A stretch of DNA of 64,000 nucleotides from Bacillota bacterium (GTDB lineage Bacteria; Bacillota; Limnochordia; Darwinibacteriales; DTU012). Position 1 is the stretch's first letter. Each line of letters opens with the position of its first letter. The notes beneath the pieces are model-generated. The model was not told the origin of the DNA. It made no database searches and saw nothing but the letters and a program-made list of their open reading frames with translations. The stretch lies in the NCBI GenBank assembly GCA_012840925.1, contig DUVS01000009.1, forward strand, positions 1 to 64,000, read 5' to 3'. Made by a program: the position numbers and the translations under genes. Of the stretch, positions 25,156-36,321 are shown one piece after another.

Positions 25156-25602
25156 ATGCACGTGTTTGAGAAACTGAGTAAGAGCCTATCGGCAAAGGCT
25201 GCACGTAGATTGCATTTAAGCTTATGGGAGCGAATCATCACCAGACTGAACAGTTTCGCTTCCGACTGCGAAAAATGCGGCCAGTATCGGGATCAAGTTA
25301 GGCACTCTTTTCAAGATCTCGTCAACGCGAGTGGTGGTGAGCGTGAGCTCTCTAAAGCTATGATTAATGCTAATCAACGATTGAAAAATGAGATTGTAGG
25401 CCACTTGCACCACGGTCATGGACTAGTAGTTGAAGGTTATTATATAGCAACCTGTCTGCCTCTGGGAGTCTTGTTTGGTTTTGCACTCGGGTTGTTAGTG
25501 TTTAAGAATATTGCTCTCTGGATGCCACTCGGCCCTGCAATCGGTGCAATTATTGGTGCTGTCAGGGGTGCTTATGCGAAAAGTAAAGGTCTTACGATCT
25601 GA
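25156..25602 (+). CDS. Small membrane protein of unknown function
   Basis: A protein of about 148 residues that I do not recognise. Residues 1-85 are helical and charged, with a CEKCG pair inside a helix. This part is followed by two hydrophobic segments (about residues 95-112 and 117-135), the second rich in Gly and Ala (PAIGAIIGAVRGA), like a glycine-zipper membrane helix. GAGGTG precedes ATG 25156; TTG 25153 is an alternative. It ends 15 bases before the GpsA-like gene, so the two may be co-transcribed. Confidence 0.65.
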   Translation: MHVFEKLSKSLSAKAARRLHLSLWERIITRLNSFASDCEKCGQYRDQVRHSFQDLVNASGGERELSKAMINANQRLKNEIVGHLHHGHGLVVEGYYIATCLPLGVLFGFALGLLVFKNIALWMPLGPAIGAIIGAVRGAYAKSKGLTI

Positions 25603-25617
25603 CAGGGAGGTAGTAAT

Positions 25618-26664
25618 TTGAGTGTTGCAGCAATTATCGGAGCTGGCATGATGGGTTCAGCCATGTGTATGCCTCTGTGTGACAATGGTCATGAGGTACG
25701 TTTGGTTGGCACGCACCTAGATCGAGAAATTATTGAAAGTGTTGTCAGGGAACGTTATCATCCCACATTAAAACGGAAATTGCCGGCGGCAATTGTGCCT
25801 ATGCAAGTGGAAGAGGTGGCAGCAGCGGTTGCCGGTGCCGATCTGATCATCTGCGGCGTCAGCAGTTTTGGCGTGGAATGGTTTGCCCGGCATGTACTGC
25901 CCGTTATTCCAGACCAGACACCAGTTTTGGCTGTAACCAAGGGGCTTGTTGAAGGGAAAAACGGGGATTTGATTCCTTTTCCTCACAGGTGGGCCAAAGG
26001 TGTAAGAGCAGAGCAAGGGATTTCTTTTAACGCCATCGGTGGGCCTTGTACCAGTTATGAACTGGCGGATCGGCGCCATTCCCATGTTTATTTCTGCGGA
26101 GAAGATCAGGCTGTTTTGGAGAAACTGAAGGCCATATTGGCAACAGATTACTATCACATTTCCCTTTCCACAGATGTGGTAGGCATTGAGTCGGCTGTGG
26201 CCTTGAAAAATGCCTATGCCTTGGCAGTTACACTGGCGGTAGGTTTACAGCAGCTTGATGAGGGGCAGGAGTGCCAACTGGCCTACAATCCCCAGGCAGC
26301 CCTGTTTGGGCAAAGTGTGCGGGAAATGTCCGAACTGGTAAGAATTTTAGGCGGCAAACCGGATAGCGTATTAGCAGGGATCGCCGATCTGTATGTTACC
26401 ATTTTTGGGGGGCGAACCCGCAAACTCGGGACCTTCCTGGGGCGGGGGTTGTCTTTTGCTGAGGCAATGGAGGAATTGTCAGGGGTGACCCTGGAATCTG
26501 TGGTGATTACCACGCGGATTGCCCGGGCTGTGCGCAAACAGGCTGCCCAGGGGCTTTTGAATATTGATGCTTTCCCGCTTTTGATCCACATTGACGAGGT
26601 GATTACTCAGGGAGCTGCGGTGAACATCCCGTGGCAGCAATTTGAGTCAACTGTTTATTTGTGA
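25618..26664 (+). CDS. NAD(P)-dependent glycerol-3-phosphate dehydrogenase-like protein
   Basis: A 348-residue two-domain dehydrogenase related to GpsA. The N-terminal Rossmann motif is IIGAGMMGSAM. VTKGLVEGKN and the catalytic-lysine region ESAVALKNAYAL follow, then GRTRKLGTFLGRGLSFAEAM. Core residues of glycerol-3-phosphate dehydrogenase are conserved, but the sequence is divergent from housekeeping GpsA, so a related polyol phosphate could be the substrate. The TTG start has GGGAGG eight bases upstream. Its 3' end overlaps the convergent zinc-ribbon gene by 18 bases. Confidence 0.85.
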   Translation: MSVAAIIGAGMMGSAMCMPLCDNGHEVRLVGTHLDREIIESVVRERYHPTLKRKLPAAIVPMQVEEVAAAVAGADLIICGVSSFGVEWFARHVLPVIPDQTPVLAVTKGLVEGKNGDLIPFPHRWAKGVRAEQGISFNAIGGPCTSYELADRRHSHVYFCGEDQAVLEKLKAILATDYYHISLSTDVVGIESAVALKNAYALAVTLAVGLQQLDEGQECQLAYNPQAALFGQSVREMSELVRILGGKPDSVLAGIADLYVTIFGGRTRKLGTFLGRGLSFAEAMEELSGVTLESVVITTRIARAVRKQAAQGLLNIDAFPLLIHIDEVITQGAAVNIPWQQFESTVYL

Positions 26665-27021
26665 TCCGCAATAAGGGCAGTAGTGAAAAGACGGATCAAC
26701 CTGTGTAGAGCAACTGGGGCAGACGCTGATAGTTGGCTGTTCACTGCGGTGAATGTGCTCTTTTTCAATAACAATGGAATGGCCGGCTTCAATTTTGGAG
26801 CCGGTTTCCTGATCTAGTTCGCAGATCCGTTTACAGCAATGGGTCTGGATGTAATAACGCTTGTTCCAGCGCCACACCGGAATAAAAAAGATATGAAAGT
26901 AGTAGTAACTCTTGACAATCTCAAAACGGCCATATCTCTCGCAGACAGGACAGATAACGGCAGATTCGGTGCCTATTTGCTCGTTTTTATTTTGGATTCC
27001 AAAAATACCGATAAAGAACAT
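26647..27021 (-). CDS. Zinc-ribbon protein
   Basis: A 124-residue protein with a hydrophobic N terminus (FFIGIFGI), a first metal-binding pair CPVC, an aromatic stretch YYYFHIFFIPVWRW that may touch the membrane, and a C-terminal zinc ribbon, CPSCSTQVDPSFHYCPYCG. Similar zinc-ribbon proteins occur widely in Firmicutes without assigned function. AAGGAG stands eight bases before ATG 27021. It converges on, and slightly overlaps, the GpsA-like gene. Confidence 0.8.
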   Translation of the reverse strand: MFFIGIFGIQNKNEQIGTESAVICPVCERYGRFEIVKSYYYFHIFFIPVWRWNKRYYIQTHCCKRICELDQETGSKIEAGHSIVIEKEHIHRSEQPTISVCPSCSTQVDPSFHYCPYCGSQINS

Positions 27022-27281
27022 CAATCCCACTCCTTATTACACCGAAGTCCCACAGGGATTATAACCCTGGGGTTTCCAAAATGCAATCCTTTTTGCGCTG
27101 GGGTTCCGAGATCCCAGCGGCATATTTAGAGGAATCTTATTCCAATAGGCAGAAATACTATGGCAAGTGGCAGACCCCATTGGTTCGATTGAGGCATGGT
27201 ATCCTGCGCTGATGGAGCCATATGGGGTTGCTTTATGGCAGGATTGGAAGTAACTTAAAGAACATATGGGGGACAGTTATC

Positions 27282-28574
27282 ATGAAATTGAACTACAAAC
27301 GGACATTCTTGGTTGGACTTGCATTCATGTCGATCAGTGCTTTTTGGCAGCTGTATGACAGTATCATTCCCTTGATGCTGAAAAATACTTTTGGCCTTGG
27401 TGACACTTTGGCTGGTGGAATCATGGCTCTAGACAACATTCTCGCCCTGTTTTTGCTGCCTCTTTTCGGCACCCTTTCCGACCGGGTCGATACGCCAATT
27501 GGCAAGCGAATGCCGTTTGTCCTGGTGGGGACAGGAGTTACAGTCTTGGCCATGGTATGTCTGCCCATAGCGGACAATCTGACTAATTTGCCCTTGTTCA
27601 TGAGTGTTTTGTTTGTTACCCTGTTGGCAGTCAGCGTGTACCGCTCGCCAGCGGTAGCATTAATGCCCGATGTTACGCCGCCGGCGCTGCGATCTAAGGC
27701 CAATGCAGTGATCAATCTGATGGGAGCTTTAGGTGCCGTGCTTGCTCTGGTCCTGATCCGCGTTCTGGTACCCGAAGGTGATCGGCCGGACTACATGCCG
27801 ATCTTTGGTTTGGTGGCGGGTGTCATGGTGGTTGCAACTTTGGTCCTGTTTGCTACGATTAAAGAGAAAAAACTGGCGTCGGAGATGCAGGCCATGCAGG
27901 CTAGTGGTGAGGGAACACATCAAACTGATTCGGCAAACCAAGGCACTGGGGTAAAAGGACTGGCACCAGCAGTACGCCGCAGCTTAATTTGCTTGCTTTT
28001 GTCGGTATTTTTCTGGTTTATGGCATATAATGCTGTTACCACTGCTTTTTCTAAGTATGCTCAAGAGGTCTTGGGCATGGAGGGCGGCAAGTTCGCCAGC
28101 AGCCTTTTGGTGGCTACGATTGTGGCAGTTGTCGCTTTTATCCCGGTCGGTATTTTCGCAAGTAATCTGGGGCGCAAGAGAACAATCTTGTTTGGTGTGG
28201 CGCTGATGTTCGTAGGTTTCACAGCTGCGTTTTTCTTCACCAGCTATCATCCGGCAGTGAACATCCTGCTGGGACTGGTTGGTTTAGGTTGGGCAGCGAT
28301 CAATGTCAATTCCTACCCCATGGTGGTGGAGATGGCCAAAGGTTCGGACATCGGCAAGTTCACCGGCTATTATTACACTTTTTCCATGTCGGGGCAAATA
28401 ATCACCCCGGTTCTTTCCGGTGCATTTCTGGAGTATGTAGGCTACCGAACTCTGTTCCCGTATGCTGCCATTTTCATGCTGCTGGCCTGTTTAACCATGA
28501 CCCAGGTCAAACATGGGGATCACAAACCTCTGCTGCCAAAGGACAAATTGGAAATGCTAGATGTAGGAGACTGA
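27282..28574 (+). CDS. Major facilitator superfamily transporter (SLC45-like)
   Basis: A 430-residue integral membrane protein with about 12 hydrophobic segments. The MFS signature between TM2 and TM3 reads GTLSDRVDTPIGKRMPFVLVG, the D-x-x-x-P-x-G-K-R-x-P pattern of glycoside-cation symporter and SLC45-like carriers. A polar loop of about 40 residues divides the halves. Sugar uptake is likely; the exact substrate is unknown. ATG 27282 follows a weak GGGGGA site. The GDPD gene begins two bases after the stop, so they form an operon. Confidence 0.87.
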   Translation: MKLNYKRTFLVGLAFMSISAFWQLYDSIIPLMLKNTFGLGDTLAGGIMALDNILALFLLPLFGTLSDRVDTPIGKRMPFVLVGTGVTVLAMVCLPIADNLTNLPLFMSVLFVTLLAVSVYRSPAVALMPDVTPPALRSKANAVINLMGALGAVLALVLIRVLVPEGDRPDYMPIFGLVAGVMVVATLVLFATIKEKKLASEMQAMQASGEGTHQTDSANQGTGVKGLAPAVRRSLICLLLSVFFWFMAYNAVTTAFSKYAQEVLGMEGGKFASSLLVATIVAVVAFIPVGIFASNLGRKRTILFGVALMFVGFTAAFFFTSYHPAVNILLGLVGLGWAAINVNSYPMVVEMAKGSDIGKFTGYYYTFSMSGQIITPVLSGAFLEYVGYRTLFPYAAIFMLLACLTMTQVKHGDHKPLLPKDKLEMLDVGD

Positions 28575-28575
28575 T

Positions 28576-29394
28576 ATGGGAACCGTCATCACTGGTCTGG
28601 TCATTGTCATGGGATTGGCCGGTTTGGTCATTGTTTTGATCAAACCAAATCGGAGACGGATTGTTAAGCCGCCAGCGCGGCTGTTTGCCCATCGGGGGCT
28701 GCACGGGCCAGGAGTGCCGGAAAACTCACTGCTTGCCTTTCAAAAGGCGAAGGCCCAAGGCTTGGCAGTGGAACTGGATGTGCAGATGACTAAAGACGGC
28801 AAGTTAGTGGTATTCCACGATGCCACCCTGGAGCGGATGTGCGGTGTGAAGGGAAGAGTAAGTCAACTGACCTACGGCGAACTGCAGCAGTATCGTTTGG
28901 CTGGCTCAGACGAACGGATTCCACTGCTTGATGAAGTTTTGGCTCTGTTAGGTGATTTACCTGTGATCTGTGAGATCAAACCCCACAACGGCAATTCCAA
29001 TCCTGCCCTATGTGAGCTCGTTTGTGAAGCGCTTAAGGATTATCAGGGCGAGGTTTGGATTGAGTCCTTCAGTCCCTTTATTGTGCGCTGGTTCAGGGTA
29101 CATCGGCCCGATATCATTCGCGGCCAGTTGTCCATGGACTTTATCGCCCGGCGTGAAGGGCTGCGGGCCTTTGAAGCTTTTCTAATGAAGCACTTACTCA
29201 TCAATATCATGGGCCGCCCCGATTTTATCGGATACTACTACAATGATCAAGCCTTGGGTCTTAATCTCTGCCGCAAGTTGTTTCAGCCGATTTGCCTGGC
29301 CTGGACCGTTACGGATCCGGCTTTGTACGATCACTTGAGCCACAGATTTGATGGCTTTATTTTTGAAACAAAACCGCCAGATGCGGAGGAGTAA
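28576..29394 (+). CDS. Glycerophosphodiester phosphodiesterase, membrane-anchored
   Basis: A 272-residue GDPD-fold enzyme that cleaves glycerophosphodiesters to glycerol-3-phosphate and an alcohol. An N-terminal membrane helix (about residues 4-24) precedes the catalytic barrel. FAHRGLHG and PENSLLAF, then VELDVQMTKDGKLVVFHD, supply the catalytic His pair and metal-binding Glu/Asp. CEIKPHNG continues the family pattern. It is tightly packed between the MFS gene and the CDF exporter gene (two-base gaps). Confidence 0.92.
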   Translation: MGTVITGLVIVMGLAGLVIVLIKPNRRRIVKPPARLFAHRGLHGPGVPENSLLAFQKAKAQGLAVELDVQMTKDGKLVVFHDATLERMCGVKGRVSQLTYGELQQYRLAGSDERIPLLDEVLALLGDLPVICEIKPHNGNSNPALCELVCEALKDYQGEVWIESFSPFIVRWFRVHRPDIIRGQLSMDFIARREGLRAFEAFLMKHLLINIMGRPDFIGYYYNDQALGLNLCRKLFQPICLAWTVTDPALYDHLSHRFDGFIFETKPPDAEE

Positions 29395-29396
29395 AC

Positions 29397-30335
29397 TTGA
29401 TTCAGTTTCTGATCAAGAGGTTTATCGCCAATCACGATCATGTGAGTGATCCCCGGGTACGGGAGGCCTATGGCGTCTTATCCGGTGTTTTAGGGATCAT
29501 CTGCAATATTTTTTTGTTTGTGCTTAAGCTCGTTGTCGGCCTGGTAATCAATAGTATTGCTGTGCTGTCTGACGCCTTTAACAACCTGACCGACTTAAGT
29601 TCTTCAGTGATAGTCATTGTTGGCGCCAAGCTCAGCAATCGACCGCCGGATCACGAACATCCCCATGGCCATGGACGTTACGAGTATGTTGGGGCTTTGG
29701 TAATGGCTGTGATCATCGTTTTTGTGGGGCTGCAATTAATGCGCAGTTCTCTCGGAAAGATCATCCGCCCAGAGACTGTGCAGGCAACCACGATTACCCT
29801 GGCCTTGCTGGTAATTAGTGTCATTGTTAAGCTGTGGATGTATAACTACAATCGTCAGATCAGCCGGCTGATCAATTCCGGTGTTAACCGGGCTGCGGCT
29901 GTCGACAGCCTTAACGATGCTTTCGCTACCAGCTCGGTGGTGGTTGGGTTGATCGTTGGCCGCTTTGTCCCCGTTCCAGTGGATGGAATTATGGGGTTGC
30001 TGATTTCCTGCATGATCATCTATACCGGCTTTATTACGGGCAAACCGGCTGTGAGCCTTTTGCTTGGCCCCGGGCCTAACCCCGAGCTTGTTGCCGGGAT
30101 CAATGCCATTCTTCAGGCAAGCAAGACTGTACTCAGCACTCATGATCTAAGACTCCATGACTACGGCCCGGGCAGAACAGTAGGCTCGATTCATGTGGTA
30201 GTGCGTGCAGACGCCCATGTTGGTGAGATCCATGACGAGATCGACCGGCTTGAACGCCAAATCCAAACCGAATTAGGAATCAATATGGTGATTCATACCG
30301 ATCCCGAGGAACAAGTTTATGATCAAGAAACTTAG
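29397..30335 (+). CDS. Cation diffusion facilitator metal exporter
   Basis: A 312-residue CDF family protein exporting divalent metals such as Zn, Mn or Fe in exchange for protons. It has six hydrophobic segments; SDAFNNLTDLSSS in TM2 carries a transport-site Asp, and PPDHEHPHGHGRYEYVG is the TM2-TM3 loop. VDSLNDAFATSSVVVG in TM5 supplies the other half-site, and a cytoplasmic C-terminal domain (HDLRLHDYGPG) follows. TTG 29397 is the start behind GGAGGAG. It is the last gene of the MFS-GDPD-CDF cluster. Confidence 0.92.
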   Translation: MIQFLIKRFIANHDHVSDPRVREAYGVLSGVLGIICNIFLFVLKLVVGLVINSIAVLSDAFNNLTDLSSSVIVIVGAKLSNRPPDHEHPHGHGRYEYVGALVMAVIIVFVGLQLMRSSLGKIIRPETVQATTITLALLVISVIVKLWMYNYNRQISRLINSGVNRAAAVDSLNDAFATSSVVVGLIVGRFVPVPVDGIMGLLISCMIIYTGFITGKPAVSLLLGPGPNPELVAGINAILQASKTVLSTHDLRLHDYGPGRTVGSIHVVVRADAHVGEIHDEIDRLERQIQTELGINMVIHTDPEEQVYDQET

Positions 30336-30470
30336 ATTGGCGGGTTACAATCGCCAGAGATTTTGAGTACTGCCGTTTACGAGATTTGATGACAGTATTT
30401 TCTGGTGTTGTCAGTGAAGTAGCAATAGGATAAAATAGAGGTGATATTTCCAACCAGAGGAGAGGTTGAA

Positions 30471-32635
<2,165 letters not shown>

Positions 32636-32647
32636 GAGGAACCATGA

Positions 32648-32929
32648 GTGATTATTGGAAGTGCGATTCTTAGTGTGCGGATTATTGGTGCTCAATCGTT
32701 AAAGGAAAAGCGGGGTATCCTGCTGAGTATGATCAGAAGGACGCGGAACAAGTACAATGTGGCCATTGCTGAAGTTGGGAGTCAGAATCTGTGGCAGCGG
32801 GCTGATATCGGCATTGCTGTGATCAGCAGCACAGTCAAACATGCCGAGATTCAGCTGCAAAACATAGTTCGGTTTATCGAAACTGAGCCGCGCCTGGAGA
32901 TAGTCTCGCTGGAGACAGAAATTCTGTAG
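32648..32929 (+). CDS. DUF503 family protein (YlxP-like)
   Basis: A 93-residue ferredoxin-like-fold protein of the DUF503/YlxP family. The pattern is clear: SLKEKRGILLSMIRRTRNKYNVAIAEVG, then LWQRADIGIAVISS and a C-terminal strand. YlxP-like genes often sit in translation and ribosome-maturation operons; here the neighbour is the tRNA-modification gene mnmA, 12 bases upstream. GTG 32648 follows AGGAGG by eight bases. An ATG four bases earlier is out of frame and reads only nine codons. Confidence 0.9.
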   Translation: MIIGSAILSVRIIGAQSLKEKRGILLSMIRRTRNKYNVAIAEVGSQNLWQRADIGIAVISSTVKHAEIQLQNIVRFIETEPRLEIVSLETEIL

Positions 32930-32935
32930 CTAAAT

Positions 32936-32970
32936 AGCCCGACTCGGAATAGATCCAGTTGGGCTTTCTC
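32936..32970 (+). terminator. Possible weak terminator before zwf
   Basis: AGCCCGACT and AGTTGGGCT form a 9-bp stem with one G-U pair and a 12-base loop, followed by TTTCTC. The T-run is short, so partial readthrough into zwf is possible. Confidence 0.55.
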
Positions 32971-32993
32971 ATTCTACAGAGGGAGTGATCACT

Positions 32994-34475
32994 GTGCAGA
33001 GAACACAAGCCTTACTCTTGGACCCGTGCATCTTGGTTATCTTCGGGGCAACTGGCGATCTGGCCAGACGAAAGCTTTATCCGGCATTGTACAATCTGGC
33101 TCAGGACCAGCTTTTGCCTGACCGGTTTGCTGTAGTGGCAGTGGGCCGGCAGGCCAAATCACACGAGGATGCCAACGAAGACATGATTGAATCCATCAAA
33201 GCCTTTTCCAGGACCGAGTACACTGCCAGTGCGAAAGATCAGAAGTTACTAACATGCTTTCACTATTTTCAAATGGATTTTTACGATTCATCCGGCTATG
33301 CCAGGCTAAAATCGCTGCTGGATGCTATTGATCAACAGTGCAAAACTCAGGGCAATCGCGTTTTCTTCCTGGCGGTTGCTCCCGAGCATTTTGCTCCGAT
33401 CGCCCTTGAGTTGAAAGCCCATGGAATGGCTCCCAATAGAGATTCATGGCAGCGGGTTGTGATTGAGAAGCCCTTTGGGCATGATCTCAAGTCAGCTCAG
33501 GAGTTGAATGGGGTGATCCGCAGCACATTTGCCGAGGAGCAGATCTACCGGATCGATCATTATCTTGGTAAGGAAATGGTTCAGAACCTGATGGTCCTGC
33601 GCTTTGCCAATACTTTGTTTGAACCGTTGTGGAACAATAAATACATTGATCATGTCCAGATCACTTTCGCCGAGACTGTCGGCGTTGAGGGGCGCGGGTC
33701 TTACTATGAAAAAGCTGGGGCTTTACGGGACATGGTGCAGAACCACATGCTCCAGCTGTTGACCTTAATTGCCATGGAACCGCCTGTGAATTTGGATACA
33801 GAATCAATCCGGGATGAAAAGGTGAAAGTACTCCGTTCGTTGAGAGTCAAGCCAGAAGGTGTAATCCGGGGACAATACGGGCCGGGAGTCGTAAATGACA
33901 GCCAAGTTATGCCATACAACCAAGAAGAACGGGTTGATCCCAATACCAATGTAGAGACTTTTGTTGCCTTGAAGGCACACGTGGAGAATTTCCGCTGGGC
34001 AGGAGTCCCTTTTTATATGCGTACCGGCAAACGGATGCCCAGGAAATACTCGGAGATTGTGATCAGCTTTAAGAAACTGCCGGGAGTATTGTATTTCAAG
34101 GATGAGAAACTTGATCCAAACCTGCTGGTTATTCGCGTTCAGCCGGATGCTGGAATCTTCTTTAAGTTCAATGCCAAAAAACCGGGAACAGAGCATACTA
34201 TCGTTCCTGTCTCCATGGACTTCAGTGAAAGCTCGCTGGCAGGCTTTAACACGCCCGAGGCCTATGAGCGTCTGCTGTACGATGTGATGCGGGGAGAATC
34301 CACACTGTTCACCCGCTGGGACGAAGTAAAGTATGCCTGGCAGTTTGTCGACCAAATTGCCAAACATTGGAGAGCAGTCAATGTGCGTGCAATTACCTAT
34401 CCGGCAGGCAGTTTCGGCCCGCCTCAGGCCGACTTTCTGATTCGCTCCGACGGGCGGGAATGGCATGAATATTAG
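32994..34475 (+). CDS. zwf: Glucose-6-phosphate 1-dehydrogenase
   Basis: A 493-residue enzyme for the first step of the oxidative pentose phosphate pathway. GATGDLARRKLYPAL is the NADP-binding motif, VIEKPFGHD follows, and RIDHYLGKEMVQN is the active-site signature. Length and order match zwf. GTG 32994 is preferred because GAGGGAG lies eight bases upstream; GTG 32985 overlaps that site. The following gene, 19 bases on, is a cyclase-family hydrolase and not 6-phosphogluconolactonase or gnd. Confidence 0.98.
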   Translation: MQRTQALLLDPCILVIFGATGDLARRKLYPALYNLAQDQLLPDRFAVVAVGRQAKSHEDANEDMIESIKAFSRTEYTASAKDQKLLTCFHYFQMDFYDSSGYARLKSLLDAIDQQCKTQGNRVFFLAVAPEHFAPIALELKAHGMAPNRDSWQRVVIEKPFGHDLKSAQELNGVIRSTFAEEQIYRIDHYLGKEMVQNLMVLRFANTLFEPLWNNKYIDHVQITFAETVGVEGRGSYYEKAGALRDMVQNHMLQLLTLIAMEPPVNLDTESIRDEKVKVLRSLRVKPEGVIRGQYGPGVVNDSQVMPYNQEERVDPNTNVETFVALKAHVENFRWAGVPFYMRTGKRMPRKYSEIVISFKKLPGVLYFKDEKLDPNLLVIRVQPDAGIFFKFNAKKPGTEHTIVPVSMDFSESSLAGFNTPEAYERLLYDVMRGESTLFTRWDEVKYAWQFVDQIAKHWRAVNVRAITYPAGSFGPPQADFLIRSDGREWHEY

Positions 34476-34494
34476 ATTATCAGGAGGAAATGTC

Positions 34495-35130
34495 ATGAAA
34501 GTCTATGATGTATCAATGCCGATCCATCGGGAGATGGCGGTTTGGAAAGACAATCACAAGCGGCGTCCTGTCATCACGATCGAACGCGATTTTAATCCGG
34601 ATGGCACAGGCAATCGGGTCACTCGAGTTGCCCTTGACATGCATACTGGTACCCATGTGGATGCACCACTGCACTTTTTGGCAGATGGTGATTCCATTGA
34701 ACAGGTAACTTTAGATCGCTTGATCCGTCCAGTCAAGGTGCTTGATCTAACCGCAGTACGAGAGAAAATCACCCGCTCAGAGCTTGAAGATTACAGAATA
34801 AACCTCGGTGACTTTCTGCTGTTCAAAACAAGAAACTCATTCAGAGAAGAGTTCGACCATGATTTTGTCTATCTTGATCGGACAGGGGCTGCATATTTGG
34901 CCGAAAAAGGAATTGCCGGGGTAGGGATCGATGCCTTAGGCATTGAAAGAACCCAGGCGGATCATGCAACCCACAAACTCCTGTTAGGAAAGGGTATTGT
35001 AATCGTTGAAGGTCTCCGTTTGGGCGACATTCCCGCCGGTGATTACTTCATGGTGGCCGCGCCGCTGAAATTGCAGGGGGTGGAAGCTGCACCAGCCCGC
35101 GTCCTGCTGTTCGAACTGCCGCAAAACTGA
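34495..35130 (+). CDS. Cyclase-family metal-dependent hydrolase
   Basis: A 211-residue protein of the cyclase/kynurenine-formamidase-like family (PF04199 type). The metal-binding signature HTGTHVDAPLHF is complete, DVSMPI opens the protein, and GVGIDALGIERT and GDYFMVAAPLKL follow. Members hydrolyse formylkynurenine, isatin or other cyclic amides and lactones; the substrate here is unknown. Placement 19 bases after zwf raises the speculative possibility of lactone hydrolysis. AGGAGG precedes the ATG. Confidence 0.87.
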   Translation: MKVYDVSMPIHREMAVWKDNHKRRPVITIERDFNPDGTGNRVTRVALDMHTGTHVDAPLHFLADGDSIEQVTLDRLIRPVKVLDLTAVREKITRSELEDYRINLGDFLLFKTRNSFREEFDHDFVYLDRTGAAYLAEKGIAGVGIDALGIERTQADHATHKLLLGKGIVIVEGLRLGDIPAGDYFMVAAPLKLQGVEAAPARVLLFELPQN

Positions 35131-35148
35131 TGTGCAGCAGGTACTGGC

Positions 35149-35910
35149 CTAAGTTGATCGATAAACTGGAGCTGCGTGAAGCCAGCCTTTTTGTTTGCCG
35201 TACTTGAGAAAAATGTTGTAGAAATGGACCTCGTTAAGCAGCATCCTTTTGAACAAGTCACGGATGCGGTCATTATGGATGCACTGCTTGCTGGCTTCCG
35301 CATGCATCATGGCAGCCGCCTGCAGGCCTTGGAGAATGTCGCGGTACATTTGGTCATCGCACATATAATCGGTCCCCACAGGGGAGATCACAACTTCTGG
35401 CGGGCGTTTCGGCAGCGAAATACCATATTTCTGGCATTCCTGTTCCAGGATTTCAGCCTGATGATTGAGGAGATCCAACCCTTTATTGAGGATGACTTTA
35501 AAATCAAAATCATGGGTAATAGATAAGTACAGATTTGTTTTTCTGATGTTGTCATAGCGGTAGGTGAGATGATCCCAGAGATTGCCTGCGTCGGATGCTG
35601 TGATTTTATCGGGCACGTTGGCAGGCGTGTTCAGGTAGTATGGACCAATTTCAATCCATCCTTTGATCTTGAGATAGTTTAAAAGCAAGTCGATATAATC
35701 CAGGGTCAACTTCAGATTGCGGAGAAAAAAGGCGCGAATACCGTCGTTGGTGACGGATGTTCGGATGACTCGCAAAGTGTTTTCCAGATGTTCCTGCAAG
35801 AACCGCAGATTAGTGTGGCCAATCAGTTCGTCCCGGAACGATTCAGTATTCCCGGACCAGTTGGAAGGCAGGCGGTTGCGATCGGGGCTTCTCACCTGGT
35901 ATTGTTCCAT
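35149..35910 (-). pseudogene. DUF3231 protein, C-terminal part (frameshifted)
   Basis: A 253-residue frame covering the second half of the first DUF3231 helical repeat and all of the second. ASDAGNLWDHLTYRYDNIR here mirrors REAANLWDIAMSKYMI in the ORF just upstream. DUF3231 proteins usually contain two such ferritin-like helical bundles and are about 330 residues long; several are spore-associated. The upstream frame ends 19 bases inside this one, and shifting one base near 35920 joins them as PFAI-LEAIMEQYQ. This points to a one-base loss. The piece could still be translated from ATG 35910, since a weak GAGG lies upstream. Confidence 0.75.
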
Positions 35911-36122
35911 AATGGCCTCAAGATCGCGAATGGTTTTTCATTGGACTTAATCATCATCCCCAACACCCATTTCAGATCCAGATCTTTGGCCAGATGCTGG
36001 GCGGTCTGCTGGTATTCTAGAATCATGTATTTTGACATGGCTATATCCCACAAGTTAGCCGCTTCGCGAGTATCGATGAATTTCTGGCGTCCTTCGCGCT
36101 TGACAAAACGAGTCAGAATCAT
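35892..36122 (-). pseudogene. DUF3231 protein, N-terminal fragment
   Basis: A 76-residue frame with a strong AAGGAGG site before its ATG. It encodes the start of a DUF3231 bundle (REAANLWDIAMSKYMILEY, then WVLGMMIKSNEKPFAIL) before running out of frame and ending RPLWNNTR. Together with the downstream frame it would make a full-length DUF3231 protein of about 325 residues. It is either a broken gene or an assembly error. Confidence 0.75.
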
Positions 36123-36255
36123 CGCTGATTACCTCCTTCACAACTAGTATGCACATCTGCCCAGTTTCGACTCTGTGTGAGGCTCAGGTTTCTCTTTCCC
36201 GTCCTGGTATTATTAGGTTGGAGCCGATATACAGGTAGAAAAGGATAATCGAGGT

Positions 36256-36284
36256 TTGACAGTCATATTTTGGAGGTATATACT
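36256..36284 (+). promoter_or_regulatory. Consensus sigma-A promoter
   Basis: TTGACA at 36256-36261 and TATACT at 36279-36284 are separated by exactly 17 bases. Transcription would start about 30 bases before the flavodoxin-like gene and could extend into the CotH gene, 39 bases beyond its stop. Confidence 0.85.
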
Positions 36285-36321
36285 ACTGTTATGTTAAAAT
36301 ATTGTTGTGTGGGGCGGTAGC

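Noticed and set aside
27022-27281. The intergenic region before the MFS gene as a structured RNA or tRNA
   Set aside because: A GGTTCGATT string resembles a T-loop, but no acceptor or anticodon stems could be drawn around it.
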